This document shows, piece after piece, positions 1 through 12,369 of a DNA stretch of 64,000 nucleotides (the stretch's first letter is position 1; each line of letters starts with the position of its first letter). Both the position numbers and the translations under genes were made by a program. Origin of the DNA: Fomes fomentarius (lineage: Eukaryota > Basidiomycota > Agaricomycetes > Polyporales > Polyporaceae). The notes under the pieces are model-generated. The model made no database searches. It was given only the letters and a program-made list of their open reading frames with translations, and had not been told where the DNA came from. The stretch spans positions 3,186,299 through 3,250,298 of the forward strand of contig JABYQN010000004.1 in assembly GCA_022606135.1 (NCBI GenBank), read 5' to 3'.

Positions 1-3000
1 GCCAGCTCACACAGCATGGACTGAGTCGACACAAATACATGACCTCTGGGTCCACCGCTGCCCACCGACTTGACCCCTACCCGGTGGGTTGTTCTTGCGG
101 CCTGCGTCCGGTGCGAGGTCACCGCGGCGCCAGACGGTCGTCTCAGCATACAACAACGCGATCAGCGGACACTAGGTGGAGTGCGAACCAAGGTGAGCGG
201 GTATGTGCTGTGCGGCACGGGTAGATGTTGCAATATATCTCAGTTTCAAGAGGAGCACAGCACATTGCGATACGTACTGGCCTATTTCGGTCTGGGTGTG
301 GCTGGCTGGATCCGGGTCAAATAGCAACGGCGTAGATGACCCAACCCGCCCGACTAGGACGCTTTATGACGCGTCTCCCTAGCCAAACACGGACGTGCTC
401 ACGCGAATCACATCGGCCGCACGACGGGCGGTGTCGCCCTGCACGGCGCGCCTTCACGTCGACTTTGCCGCCGCTCACAATGACAGCTAAGGCGATTGCA
501 GAGCAGGTATGCGCGGCGACTGCAGCGGCAGCGGCAGCGGGTCAGGTCCGGCGTACGGACGCCAGAGGCTTGACGGAGGGAGGGAGGGCAGGAAGAGAAG
601 TTGAAAATCGTCCTACGTCATAGCGTGTCTGGCTAGGTTGCGTTTCTCAAATCACAAGGTGCGATATGTTACGACGGGAACGTCTTCCGACCGGCGACGG
701 GCGAAGAGTGCATACATCTCTGCAGATCAGATGCGGTAAGAGTGGGAGTGAGGCTGATCGATGACTCCGATGCGTCGAGACATGGCCGAACGTGGGGTAA
801 TTTGCTCATGGCGGGGACAAGGAGAGTGGAGATAGAAATGTTACAAGACGAGTGAAATCGCCCTTGTTCGGATCATCGCAGCAGGCCTGAGGCTCTAGAG
901 TCAATCGTGATATCATCGGAAAACGAGAGCGGGGGATTTCTACCTGAATATGATGCAAATGTGCGTGCTCATTGTATCCAAACCCACTCGCAAGCCCGAA
1001 GACTTCCCATGAACATACCCCGAGAATGAAGGTGTATGAGCGGCCTAAGAGGTCCGCAAGCCGAAGGCGATGGAGGCATTCCTGTTGTAATCACGAATCG
1101 AATGAGTGTGAGTGGGCAGCGTGAGGCTGGCACGTAGGATGAGCGGAGACGTGAGATGGTACGTACTTAGTTCCAGCAAAGGCCTTGGTCTACTTCGTTT
1201 CATACTTTCCCGCGGCCTAGCGGGGAGGAGAGGGAGGATGAGGAGGAGAGAGGAAGAATGTCCGGGTCTCAGAAGTGTTGCGCACCTGACTTCAACTCCG
1301 CGCTGTGACCCACTCTGTCCTTGTCGCACCACGGTGCTCCTCGTCCTTGGGTCGCGTCTCGTATTGCACTTGCATCATTGCGCTGTCGGATCGGTGATCC
1401 GAGTGAATAGTTGAAAGGAGATGAGAATAAGAATGAGATACTGCACGGCGACTGGGTCTACTGTGCGGTACGTACCTGTGACATGACTGCTTGTTCTTCT
1501 CTCCACTCGTCGCCCTCTCCCTGCGGCACTTTGCAAAAGCTGGTTTCGCTCACTCTAGTCCTTCCTAGACGTTGTTTGCTGTATGAGGAGCGAGGACGGT
1601 AGCGCGTCGGCTCGCGGAGCACAATTCTGATCGCAGATTTGATGGTATCCTCTGGTGCAAGCGGCGGCGGAAAAAGGCGTGGTGCGGAGCATGTAGTAAT
1701 TCGAATGTGTACTTGGATGCGTTAATACTGGTCGAGGAGTCGCAGTCGAGGAGTCGAGGAGGTGTATACCACACCAGCAGGGCTGGAGCAAACTGAGAAC
1801 GAAGGACGGGAATCTATGTCTGGCATCTGATGATAGAATTTACGAGAGGTAAGTGATCACGAACAAGGGCAATCAAGAAGAAGCGTGGAGGAAGTACAAG
1901 AGACCAGTGGGAGAGGTTGACGTACTTACGGGCACTCCAGGAGTCGTCAGCGCACGTCCACGATCCCGCTCGTGCGTGCGCAGCAGGCCAGTCTTTCTTG
2001 GTAGTAGTCGAAAAACGTGCCTCTGGACCGACGCGAGGGGCAACAGCCTTGGGCCTTGGACTTCAAATATCAACTTAGGGAGGACAACAGCCCGGCCGCG
2101 CGCCAGTGTCGTGGGGGAGAGTGCGCCGCGCAGAAAGCCTATTGCGAAGCTATCTGAGCCTGAAAAGACGGCCGTCGGGTATATCTGAACAGCATTGCAC
2201 AGACGGGCTAGCAAGCTGAGGGCGGTAGAAGGTGGTAGCCTGTATTAGCATAAGGGAGCAAATCATCTTGACAGCCGCCCGGGAAACTCTCGGCCCGTCG
2301 ACCCGGGAAGCAGCAGTGAGCGCTTGAATCTTGAGTTGTGAACGCCAGCTCAGTTATTCGTCAATGCTCGACGACCACTTGCTTGCTCTCCAGACTCTGC
2401 CATCGTTCATCTCTCGCTCAAGCAGGACACTTAAGAGGTCGCATGTGCGATGACTTGGTTTGCGGGACATCACACGCGGGGCGAAGTGGACATCAAGTGT
2501 CAACCAGGTAAGATGTCAACTCGCTACGTTGAATAACCTAGGGACTCCGAGCAGAGGAGACAAATACAGAACGACTCTCAGGTGCATACACTCGTGCGTA
2601 GTCCCTCAGTCGTATTCTCACTGTATCCGTCATTTCACAAAGTGTGCGCACGAATCATCTCCCTCGCCTTCGTGGTCCAGAGGAGGATTGGCATCACCGA
2701 CCGATCGTGTGAGTGGCATGCGGCGTTTCCTCTTCCATTCGGCTCCAATGTCGAGCCAGAAAGACGTGAATTGGCTGGCAGGCAGAGAACAGTGTCGTCC
2801 TTGGATCATTCATGTTAGTCCCCATCGTTGTGAGTTCCCTCTCAATTTACCGTGTGACGTATGCTGCGCAGCTCGCATATCTTGAGGGAAAATAGACGAC
2901 TAAATAGTGTCGGTGTCGATTTGAGGACGCTGAGAGAGCTTCCAATTGCTCGCGACGCGCCGCTCTCGAGAACAGTTAACGAGATCTCATCTAGACGAGT

Positions 3001-3300
3001 ACGATATACTCTTACCTCTCGCATACACTTGAACATCACCATTCCCTATTTCTTTCAGCTGCACGCATTCTCTAGTATCTCAGACAGACAGTCGGGTCGC
3101 ATTTGTAATAATACTGCCGCTGCCTTACACAGATATGTCTAGGAACACCCCCCTGGGCTCTCAATGAGTCTGCATCGCGGCTACATGAGTCCTACCCATA
3201 CTATCAAGGTAGCCTCGCACGAGCAGACTGCAGGATGTCTGTTCCCGACTGAAGTAGGGTGAAACTTACTACCTTGCCCCTTGGCACACACGTACTCACA
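1..3300. other. Unit A left part, no assignable gene
   Basis: No long open frame or recognisable protein domain. The stretch is repeated with many small changes in unit B (9,209-12,300) and, shortened, in C and D. GTACGTAC donor-like motifs recur at equivalent places (for example 468-475 within the second kilobase, that is 1,468-1,475). On the minus strand an exon-like piece ending ...GEGDEWREEQAVMSQ before GTACGT, and a second piece (about 1,288-1,382) flanked by AG and GT, keep their splice-like borders in units A-D. This may be a decayed, intron-rich minus-strand gene, but I do not recognise the protein. From about 2,300 the plus strand leads into the MFS remnant. Confidence 0.4.
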
Positions 3301-3309
3301 CTCGCACTC

Positions 3310-4910
3310 ACCTTTACTAGTGTGCCTCTTTCACTTCTGCGGCAGGATCACGGACCTCTACGGGCGCAAGCTAACCTTCATCATCAGTTGCGTGCTCATG
3401 GTCACCTTCGCCCTCGGCTGCGGCTTCGCGCAACGTGCGCGCGCACTCCATGTCCCAGGTCGCTTGCTCACTGTGTTCGCGAACATCCCATACGAGATCA
3501 CCCTCGATATCCTCCGCGCCTGCAGATCAGGTCCGCCGTGGCAATCCCAACTGCAGTGTGTATCTCTCATGCTGCTCGCCCCTCTACAAGAGAGAAGACC
3601 GTACCTGTGCTCACCCTCATTGCCTCCTCAACTAGACATCCTCGCGCAGACGTTCACTTAGGGTCAGGGTTTGTGACATTCGCAGCGGGCGCGCCCGTTG
3701 GTACGGCGATTGGCAACGTGATCAGGGGCATCCTCACCCAGCTTCACCGCGTGGATCGCCCTCCTATCCTAGCGCGCTCCCTACACTCACATACTCGTTG
3801 CACCTAGCGAGACGAGGGTGAGATTCCTGTTCCTGGCTGGGCTGAGCTCGCTGTGTACGATTGGCAGCTTCTTCTTCACCCACCCTACGCTTTGGCTGAC
3901 AAGTAAGTACCGGGTGAGAGCGCAGAGAGAGATGACGTGCTGACATGGGCATGGTTCGGTGGACAGGTGGGTGGACTGGCTGGGCGTGCTGCTTGTTATC
4001 GCTGGGCTGCTAACGTATGTTGTTTTCGTGCTCAGCAACGGCAGTCGTCGCCCAATGGGTGGAAGACCGGCTGTAAGTGCGACTTGCGAGTGCCTTCATA
4101 TAAGGCTGTGACATTCATCATTGGTTTGGATGGCTGACCCTCACGCGCTCCGCAGACATCATCGCGCTACTCATGATCGGCGTCTTTCTTGTCGTGCTCT
4201 TCATCCTATGGGAACGCTTCCTCGAGAACATCTACTCGAGTGCGGATCCAGACAATCTGTCTCGCCAGCGGTGAACACCCCTTCCGCTCATGCCTGTGTC
4301 GATCTGGATGTGGGCAAAGGGTCAGTGCTTGTGCAGTGTCGCCTACTCGGCGTGCTGGGCAATGTGGTCATCGCGCTTGTAAGTGGGCACGTCGACGTCG
4401 TGACTTTCATCGATGCGTCTGCGTCTGTGTCCATGTGTCTTCCCGAACTCGAACTAACACCTTCACCCACACCTCGTCCGAAGCCCTTGGCTATGCTACC
4501 ACTCACGCCTCTTCGGCAGTGATTGAAACGCTCTTCACGATTGTTGCTCAGTGAGAGTTGCTATGTGCTCTTCGCTGTCATCATCCCCTCGGCCTCCTTC
4601 TGGGCATTTGGGCTGCCGTCATCTCCGTCTTCGGCGCCGACTTTGTGTTCGCCTCCGGCATCTTCATCGCCAATTTCCGCCTCCCGCATGAGTGGTCGGT
4701 CGGTGGCGCCCTCTTCCAGACTCTAAACGAGCTCGGTACCACGTTCGGGGCTCGCGATCTCCACCATTGTGTACGATGGATGCGACGCTGGCCGTGGATG
4801 GGGGCTCACTGCGGGATGCCCAGTCTAGGGCCACAAAGGACGGGGTTCACATTATGGCTGATTTCTGTGATTGCAACACCGAGCAAGCTTGTCCATCGCT
4901 CCTGATGCAC
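3310..4910 (+). pseudogene. Broken MFS drug/H+ antiporter-type transporter, unit A
   Basis: Translated fragments in shifting frames read like a 12-14 TM major facilitator. They include the loop motif LYGRKLTFI, then VTFALGCGFAQ, an AQTF piece, AAGAPVGTAIGNV, a DWLGVLLVIAGL-like helix, a cytoplasmic ERFLEN stretch and late helices near 4,570-4,720. The frame changes several times (for example after AQTFT at 3,661) and stops interrupt it, so no full-length protein can be made. Intron-like GT..AG pieces survive between fragments (for example GTAAGTAC near 3,902), showing it arose by DNA duplication rather than from mRNA. The N-terminal helices are not recognisable. The family call rests on the LYGRK loop and fragment order; the substrate is unknown. 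Homologous broken copies sit in every unit. Confidence 0.75.
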
Positions 4911-6338
4911 AGTATGAGTCCTTCCGCTCGCTCTCGGTAGATGTACACTGCCCTCCCTGATGGTTCCCGATGGAGTTATTAGTATTAGTGGAAGAATGGA
5001 AGAGCGGAACCCGCGTGTCCTCTGTGTCCTCTTGTCCTGCAGCTGAACTGAAGACGCGTCTTTGACGCGAACTCTGGCGGTCGTGCTCTCTTCCCGATAC
5101 CTCACAGACCATACTACTTCATTTTGCACAGCGATCATGTGCATCCATCTATTGGGGCACGCTTTCGATCCTCATTGCGAGTCTGGCACGACCTGTGCTT
5201 TTTTTCTTCCTGCCTCTCTGTGTCTTACCGCACCCTCAAGCTCCATTCCGAAGTGCAAGTACAAGCACGCGCTCTGAATGATACAACTGCTTCTCCATCT
5301 CCTCTTGTCGACTTTTCATACTTGCAATCTCTGTCCGGGGGCATGTGTATGGATACACGTGGGCGAGGAACGATGTACTGCTACCCGAGAACAGGATGCG
5401 ACGTGCCTTCCACGATACCTAGAGTCAATTCACTACGCTCTTCGAGCTTCTACGGTATACTCTTCCATCCTACCGTCCATCTAGTGTTATTCGTTGCATA
5501 TGGAATGATCATACATGCACTTTAGGCTACTGTTGTGATCATTTGCCTCACATTCGAAGGCAAACCCAACCAATTCACTGTGTTTGATTTGTTACCGAGA
5601 GGGAACTTGAAGATTCGCTTTCAGATATACGGAATCCCATCTTAGCGGGCATGTCACTATGTCTCTCAAGTATGCGAAACCTAACGCAGACTCCGCAGAG
5701 TGAGTCTCGCCTCGGACGCCTCCGTCCTGACCGTCGTCCGGCCTTTGTCATCTATCATCCGATGTTCTAGTCCTCCATGGCAGGCTCAGCACACCACTCT
5801 CGCGGTCCTATGCAGCATGGGTCGAGCACGATGCCGTGATTCTTGAACCCCGTAGATGGGCGCGTATCTACCACGAAGCTGTGAGTAATATTAATAGGGT
5901 AGGAACTTGAACCACATGTACGGCTTCTACATAGCCTGGGCTCGAACAACATGTCCGCAATCTGGTGCTCCTGGGTGCATCGTGCGACAGCGAAGCCTTG
6001 TTCATGTGGCACTCATCTACATACAATCTTCAGTCAAAATATGGGCGGGATACAAATAAAATTGATATGTACCGGACACCAAACACTGGACAGTGCGAGA
6101 TAGACATCGGTAGGCCTTGAAGCCTGATAATCAGTGTAATGTCCGAGTCAGCACATGGGCGACAACAGTCTGCGGTCGGCTTTGGGAATATTCTTGCTTG
6201 CTCTCTGTTCGCCGTCGTGCGACTGGCACGTGTGATAGGCCAGGCGTCCGTCTACAAGGGGCCTGTGCACCGAAGGCATTTGGGTTTGAGGTGAGACGCC
6301 AAGGGCGGTGCGTGCGATACTCGTGTGGACTGGAGACT
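4911..6338. other. Spacer between MFS remnant and F-box gene, unit A
   Basis: No supported gene. From 5,453 onward the sequence is the left end of the long tract almost identical to unit C. The last part is the upstream region of the F-box gene and is conserved in all five units, so it probably contains promoter and leader. Confidence 0.5.
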
Positions 6339-6346
6339 TATAATAT
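6339..6346 (+). promoter_or_regulatory. TATA-like box upstream of F-box gene A
   Basis: TATAATAT lies 67 bases before the first ATG of the F-box gene. The same box is at the same spacing in unit B (14,818-14,825) and unit C (21,883-21,890). Units D (27,487-27,491) and E (35,044-35,052) carry related TATAT/TATATTATA sequences. Conservation of box and spacing across diverged units is the evidence; no expression data are available. Confidence 0.5.
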
Positions 6347-6412
6347 CCTGCCTGTTCTTCGTCAGGAGCCCGCCTTCGCACAGTTTGCCCGCTCACTGCT
6401 TCCACTCGCTCT

Positions 6413-8001
6413 ATGCTCTACCAATCTACATGCGTCCGCCATGGGATGGACACCAGCCGTCTTCCAATCGAGATATGTGAGCATGTGATCGATGGATGCT
6501 ACGAGGACCCGGACAAGGAATGGCTACATGGAACGTCCTATCAAACTTGGTGCCAGACAGCCGTCGTCTGCTACGATTGGCTCCCTCGCTCTCGGCTCAA
6601 CCTCTTCCGTGACATCGACATCCGTTCGGCGTCCCAGCTCGACCTCCTGTTACGCACACTGTCCGACACACCACAGCTGGCCGACCTCGTTTTTGGAGTG
6701 AGAATTACTCCGGTCAAACACGAGTATATGGCGCTTCCTAGGTTGCTCAGTGCCCAACTGCTCAGGAATTGTATCCGTGTCGACCTCTTTGGCATTCCGT
6801 GGCAGGTGTTCCCCTCCCGATATGCCGATCGCATCCTATACCCATGGTGCAATCAGAGCCTCACCCACTTTGCAATAGAGCTCGAGCAGGGCTGTTGTTC
6901 TTCTGTTCTTCGCTTCCTGTACACTCTTCCACGGCTGCAGAAGCTTACGCTGATGGCCTGGAGAGAAAGTGTTCATATCCCAGAAAATGTTCTCGCTATA
7001 TTGCATGACGAGCCATGCCCTTTCCCCAATCTGAGAACACTTGAACTGTGGGTGTGTTGCATCAATTCCAATCGCAATACCACGCAAAGGAGCTGATATA
7101 TGCGCTAGGGTTGGACTGCCAAGATGACGTTTCCGCCGCTCCTATTTCCAGACTCTATCACACACCTGACAATGCATGTGGATGACGGTATCTCAGGTAA
7201 ACTATAGACGAATCTCATCTCGGTTGTCACCATCTGAGACTGCAGATAGGGACTACTATGGGCCTTCTTCAGTCACTCGGGCAGCTGCAGCACTTGCAAG
7301 TCACATGCGACGTGTCATATGGGGATCCACCTGAGGCTGCGACCGAGTCCGAGGCCTGGCGGATCCAGCCGCTTCTCACTTTCCTCGGCTCTCTTCCCGC
7401 ACCGCTCAGCGCACGTCTCCCAGAACTCACTATCAGATTCGAACCCTGGGTGCTTCCGGATGACAGAGGTGATGCATATGACGTCACCAGGGACTGCTTC
7501 TTGGACAACGTCCTTGGTGGCAGAGAGTCGACAGACACCCTCCGCCCATTTTCGGCCCTTCGTCTTCTTTCTGTCACAATCTACGAGAACGACCGGTCAC
7601 AGCACGGTGAGAAGTGGTGGAGAGCAGAGATAGCAAGCCGCTTGCACGTCCACCTGCGCGCTGTGATTGATGTCATACTATGGGATGGACAACTTGAAAG
7701 TATGTATTTCTCTTCCGTCCTTCGCTGACCTTCACTCTAACATTCCATCGCAGAGTCGGACCTTCTCTGGCTCACACACGCCGAACTGTTCAAGGCTCTC
7801 GGTTGGGACGATGGGGAGGACGAAGCTTCATCAACTGAGAACGACTCGGAGGTTCTATCCGATAATGACGGAGATGCAAGCAAGGACAACGGAGACCAAA
7901 CGAGCTCGGGGGCAGAGAACATCCCGCTTCCTCCATCGCGTTCCCAGTCTCCTAGCCCCGCTGCACCCTCGCTCTCATCTACTCTGAGTATTCCATCGTA
8001 A
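6413..8001 (+). CDS. F-box / leucine-rich-repeat-like protein, unit A
   Basis: Four-exon model: 6413-7051, 7109-7196, 7250-7699, 7754-8001, giving 474 residues with consistent phases. All introns start GT and end AG. Residues about 12-60 form an F-box: MDTSRLPIEICEHVID at the start, then a conserved TAVVCYDWLPRSRLNLF helix pair. F-box proteins of this kind bind SKP1 and recruit substrates to an SCF ubiquitin ligase. The remainder has leucine-spaced segments (LLRNCIRVDL, LTHFAIELEQG, LPRLQKLTL, LGQLQHLQVTC, FSALRLLSVTIYEN) like a degenerate LRR array. The tail is acidic, then Ser/Pro-rich (SRSQSPSP). Start: the first ATG (6413) is preferred, but ATG 6446 opens directly on the F-box. The substrate is unknown. 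The coding sequence is almost identical to unit C. Confidence 0.8.
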
Positions 8002-9208
8002 TCTAGTTCGCCGCTAGGTCCTCCGGTCAAAATGGTATGTGCGTCGTTGTCGCAGCTGACTAGTTCTCACCCCGGTTGTCTAGGTTCAGAGCCAGCATTG
8101 CCCGCCCAAGCACAACCACCCGTTGCATAGTTTACAGTCAACCCAATTTCAGATTGATGTTTCACTCCATCCCACAGTCTCCCATTCCGTTGATGGGGCT
8201 CCGAGGTTCTGCAGTCACCTTCCTTCCACATATCTTCAGGTTCTTCGATGGCCTCCAGACTTCTCTCAGTAACACCTCACGTCTCTTTGTGCCATCCATG
8301 TACGATGTACGTGTTTGCTCGACGTACGGTATCCGTCTTGATATCCCATCGTCCCTTCCCTTGCTATGATGTCTGTCGATCGGCATGTTAGTTATGTTAC
8401 ATATCCTTTTCTTCCTTCGCTTCTTTGTGTCCATACTACCCCGAACTCGTACCCATGTTTGCATTGCTCGTATCCCTCCTGTATATATTACATCGCACCA
8501 TTCGTTCTATGTCTGATACAATTGATAGATTAACCACTGCGAGAATGAACCATCTTGCGATCCGACAATTCTACCTCGTCTGAATGGCGTTTCGTTTGTC
8601 TGAAGCCTCTGACTACTACGAACACTAACATCATCAAGATCCCGACCAGATACGCACTATGGAGAAGATGAAGATGTAGTGAGAGGGGTGTGCAATTGCG
8701 AGGGCTTTGGAGCTGCGAGTGAAGACGGGACTGTTGCGTGCACGTCCGTATCGTCGGCGATACTACTCAGTCTCAGAGTCCAAATCCACGAGACGAAGGA
8801 GGAGATGAGCGACGCCGACAACACTCCGATATTGGCTGTCCGACGCGGTAGGAGATAGAGTCGCCGTCGCTGTGTATCAGGAACGCAGGAGTGGTAAAGA
8901 CGAGCGGGGGCACCGCGACCAAGGGGACAGAGCAAGAGAAGAACCCAGCCAGTCTGCGAGGCGAGCCCGAGCCTTTGGGAGGTAACAGCCTGACAGTGAG
9001 TAGGAGTGGGAAACCCGGCCAGTTCGGAGGCTTGAGGCGAACCTTCGGCTCGCTGCGCTTGAAGCTTTCGACATGGCTACGACAATCTCCCTCAGGTATC
9101 CCCGAGTCGTACGCTATCTGTACACGTAGCACACAGCATTCGAGAGGGCCCAAGCAACATGTCTTGTAGTAGCGTCTAGACTCGGGGAGGGACTCGGTGT
9201 CGGCGCGT
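8002..9208. other. Unit A tail, no supported gene
   Basis: Directly after the F-box stop there are GT..AG-like segments that may be spliced 3' leader. Related tails follow every F-box gene. From about 8,650 a module beginning GTGAGAGGGGTGTGCA recurs at 24,226 and 29,794. No reading frame in it is conserved well enough to call. Confidence 0.4.
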
Positions 9209-12200
9209 AGCCAGCTCGGTCGATTGAGTCGACACAAACACACGACCTCCAGGTCCACAACTACCCTCCAGCTTGACCCCTACCCGGTACGTCGGTCTTG
9301 TGGCCTGCGTCCGGCGCGAGGTCCCCGGGGCGCCAGACGGTCGTCTCAGCATACAACAGCACGATCAGCGGACACTAAGTGGAGTGCGGAACAAAGTGAG
9401 CGGGTATGTGCTGTGCGGCATGGGTAGATGTTGAAATATATGTCAGTTTAAAGAGGAGCACAGCACATTGCGATATGTACTGGCCTAATTCGGTCTGGGT
9501 GTGGCTGGCTGGATCCGGGTCAAATAGCAACGGCGTAGATGACCCAACCCGCCCGACTAGGACGCTTTACGACGCGTCTCCCTAGCCAAACACGGACGTG
9601 CTCACACGAATCACATCGGCCGCACGACGGGCGGTGTTCCCCTGCACGGCGCGCCTTCACATCTACTTTGCCGCCGCTCACAATGACAGCTAAGGCGATT
9701 GCAGAGCAGGTATGCGTGGCGACCGCAGCGGCAGCGGGACAGGTCCAGCGTACGGATACCAGAGGACGGAGGGAGGGGTAGCAGGAAGAGAAGTCGAAAA
9801 TCATCCTACGTCATAGCGTGTCTGGCTAGGTTGCGTTTCTCAAATCACAAGGTGCGATATGTTACGACGGGAACGTCTTCCGACTGGCGACGGGCGGAGA
9901 GTGCATGCATCTCTGCAAATCAGATGCGGTAAGAGTGGGAGTGAGGTTGATCGATGACTGCGATGCGTCGAGACATGGCCGAACGTGTGGTAATTTGCTC
10001 ATGGCGGGGACAAGGAGAGTGGAGATAGAAATGTTACAAGACGGGTGAAATCGCCCTTGTTCGGATCATCGCAGCAGGCCTGAGGCTCTAGAGTCAATCG
10101 TGATATCATCGGAAAACGAGAGCATGGGGGAGTTCTACCTGAATATGATGCAAATGTGCGTGCTCATTGTATCCAAACCCACTCGCGAGCCCGAAGACTT
10201 CCCATGAACATACCCCGAGAATGAAGGTGTACGAGCGGCTGAAGAGGTCCACAAGCCGAAGGAGGCATTCCTGTTGTAATCACGGATCGAATGAGTGTGA
10301 GTAGGCGGCGTGAGGCCGGCACGTAGGATGAGCGGAGTCGCGAGATGGTACGTACTTTGTTCCAGCAGCGGCCGTGTTCTACTTCGTTTCATACTTTCCC
10401 GCGGCCTGATGGGGAGGAGGGGCGGATGAGGAAAGATGTCCGGGTCTCAGAAGTGTTGCGCACCTGACTTTAACTCCGCGCTGTGACCCACTCTGTCCTT
10501 GTCGCACCTCGGTGCTCCTCGTCCTTGGGTCGCGTCTCGTATTGCACTTGCATCATTGCGCTGTCAGATCGGTGATCCGAGTGAATAGTTGAAAGGAGAT
10601 GAGAACAAGGATGAGATACTGTACGGCGGATGGGTCTGCTGTGCGGTACGTACCTGTGACATGACTGCTTGTTCTTCTCTCCACTCGTCGCCCTCTCCCT
10701 GCAGCACTTTACAAAAGCTGGGTTCGCTCACTCTAGTCCTTCCTAGACGGTGTTCGCTGTATGAGGAGGGAGGATGGTAGCGCATCGGCTCGCGGAGCAC
10801 AATTCTGGTCGCAGATTTGATGGTATCCTCTGGTGCAAGCCGCGGCGGAGAAAGGCGTGGTGTGGAGCATGTAGCAATGCAAATGCATGCTTGGATGTGT
10901 CAATACTGCGTGTCTGCAGTCGAGGAGTCTTGAGAAGTGTATACCACACCAGTAGGGCTGGAGGAAATGGAGATTGAAGGACGGGACGAGCAGCGCAGCC
11001 ATCAAACGGTATCCATGTCTGGCAACCTGATAGAATTTACGAGAGGTAAGTGATGACGACGGATGGCAATCAAGGCGAACGTACGGGCATCCCGGGAGTC
11101 ATTTGCGCATGTCCACGATACCACTCATGTGTGTGAAGCGGGCGAGTCGTTCTTGGTTCTTGAGGGTAGTCGCTAAATGTGCCTCTGGACCGACACGAGG
11201 GGCAACGGCCTTCAAGGACTGGAATTCGAATAGAGGACAACAGCGCGGCCGCGCGCCAGTGTCGTGGCGGAGAGTGCGTCGCGCAGAAAGGCTGTTGCGA
11301 AGCTATCTGAACCTGAAGAGACAGCCGTCAGGTAGATCTCAACAGCATGGCATGGACAGCCTAGCAAGCTGAGGAGAGATCTTGCATCACAGTGCACAAC
11401 AGCCGCCTGGAAGTCTGTCGGCCCGTTGACCCGGCAAGGAGTCTAAGTGAGCGCTTGAAGCTTGAGCACCGAGAACGCCACTACCACTGCAAGTTTTCCA
11501 TCTTCCATCTAGCTCTGAGCTCAGTAACTCGGCACTGCTTGACGACCCACTTGCTTGCTGTCCGACCTCTGTCATCCTTCATCTCTCACTCAAGGAGGGT
11601 ACTGAGAGGTCGCACATGCGATGCCAACTCTGCTCGCAGGACATCTCACGCAGGGCGGATAGGAGAGTGGACATCAAGTATCAACAGGTAAGATGTCAAT
11701 TGCTGCGACTCTACTAGGGACTTGGAGCAGAGGAGAGAGATACAGAAGGAATTAGGTCCAGGCAATTGTACGTAGTCCCTCATATATAGTCTGCCCCTAT
11801 CCTTCACTTCACAAAGTGTGCGCACGAACCAGCCTTTGTGGTCCAGAGGTGATTGTCATCGCTGACCCATTGTGTAAGTAGCATGCGGCGTTACCTATTC
11901 CATTCGGCTCCAATGGCAAGCCAGAAAGACGTGAATTGGCTGGTAGGTATGGAACAGTATCGTCAGCGGACCATTCATGTTAGTCCCCATCGTTGTGAGT
12001 CCCCCTCTCAATTTGCCATGTGACGTATGCTGCGCAGCTAGCATACAATCACACAATGCTTGAGGGACAACTAACTTATAAATAGTGTCGGCGTCGAGTT
12101 GAGGACGCTGAGAGAGCTTCCAATTGTGCGCGACGCGCCGCTCTCGAGAACAGTTCATCATTGTAACCATACCGCTCCCGTCTTACACAGAAATCTTTAC

Positions 12201-12369
12201 GAATGCCCATGCCCCGGCCTTTCAACATCGATGAGTTGCATCGCAGCTACGTGGGCCCTACCCATACCATCAAGGTAGTCTCTCGCGATCAGGCTGCAGG
12301 ATATCTCTTCCAAGCTAAAGTATGGTCAAACTTCCTGCCGTGCATCCATCCTCACTCACACTCACACGC
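9209..12369. other. Unit B left part, no assignable gene
   Basis: Diverged copy of 1-3,300 with small indels. The same minus-strand exon-like pieces with GTACGT donors are present (donor near 10,648). A possible plus-strand start at 12,203 (MPMPRPFNIDEL...) leads toward the MFS remnant but does not resemble a transporter N-terminus. Nothing else is supported. Confidence 0.4.
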
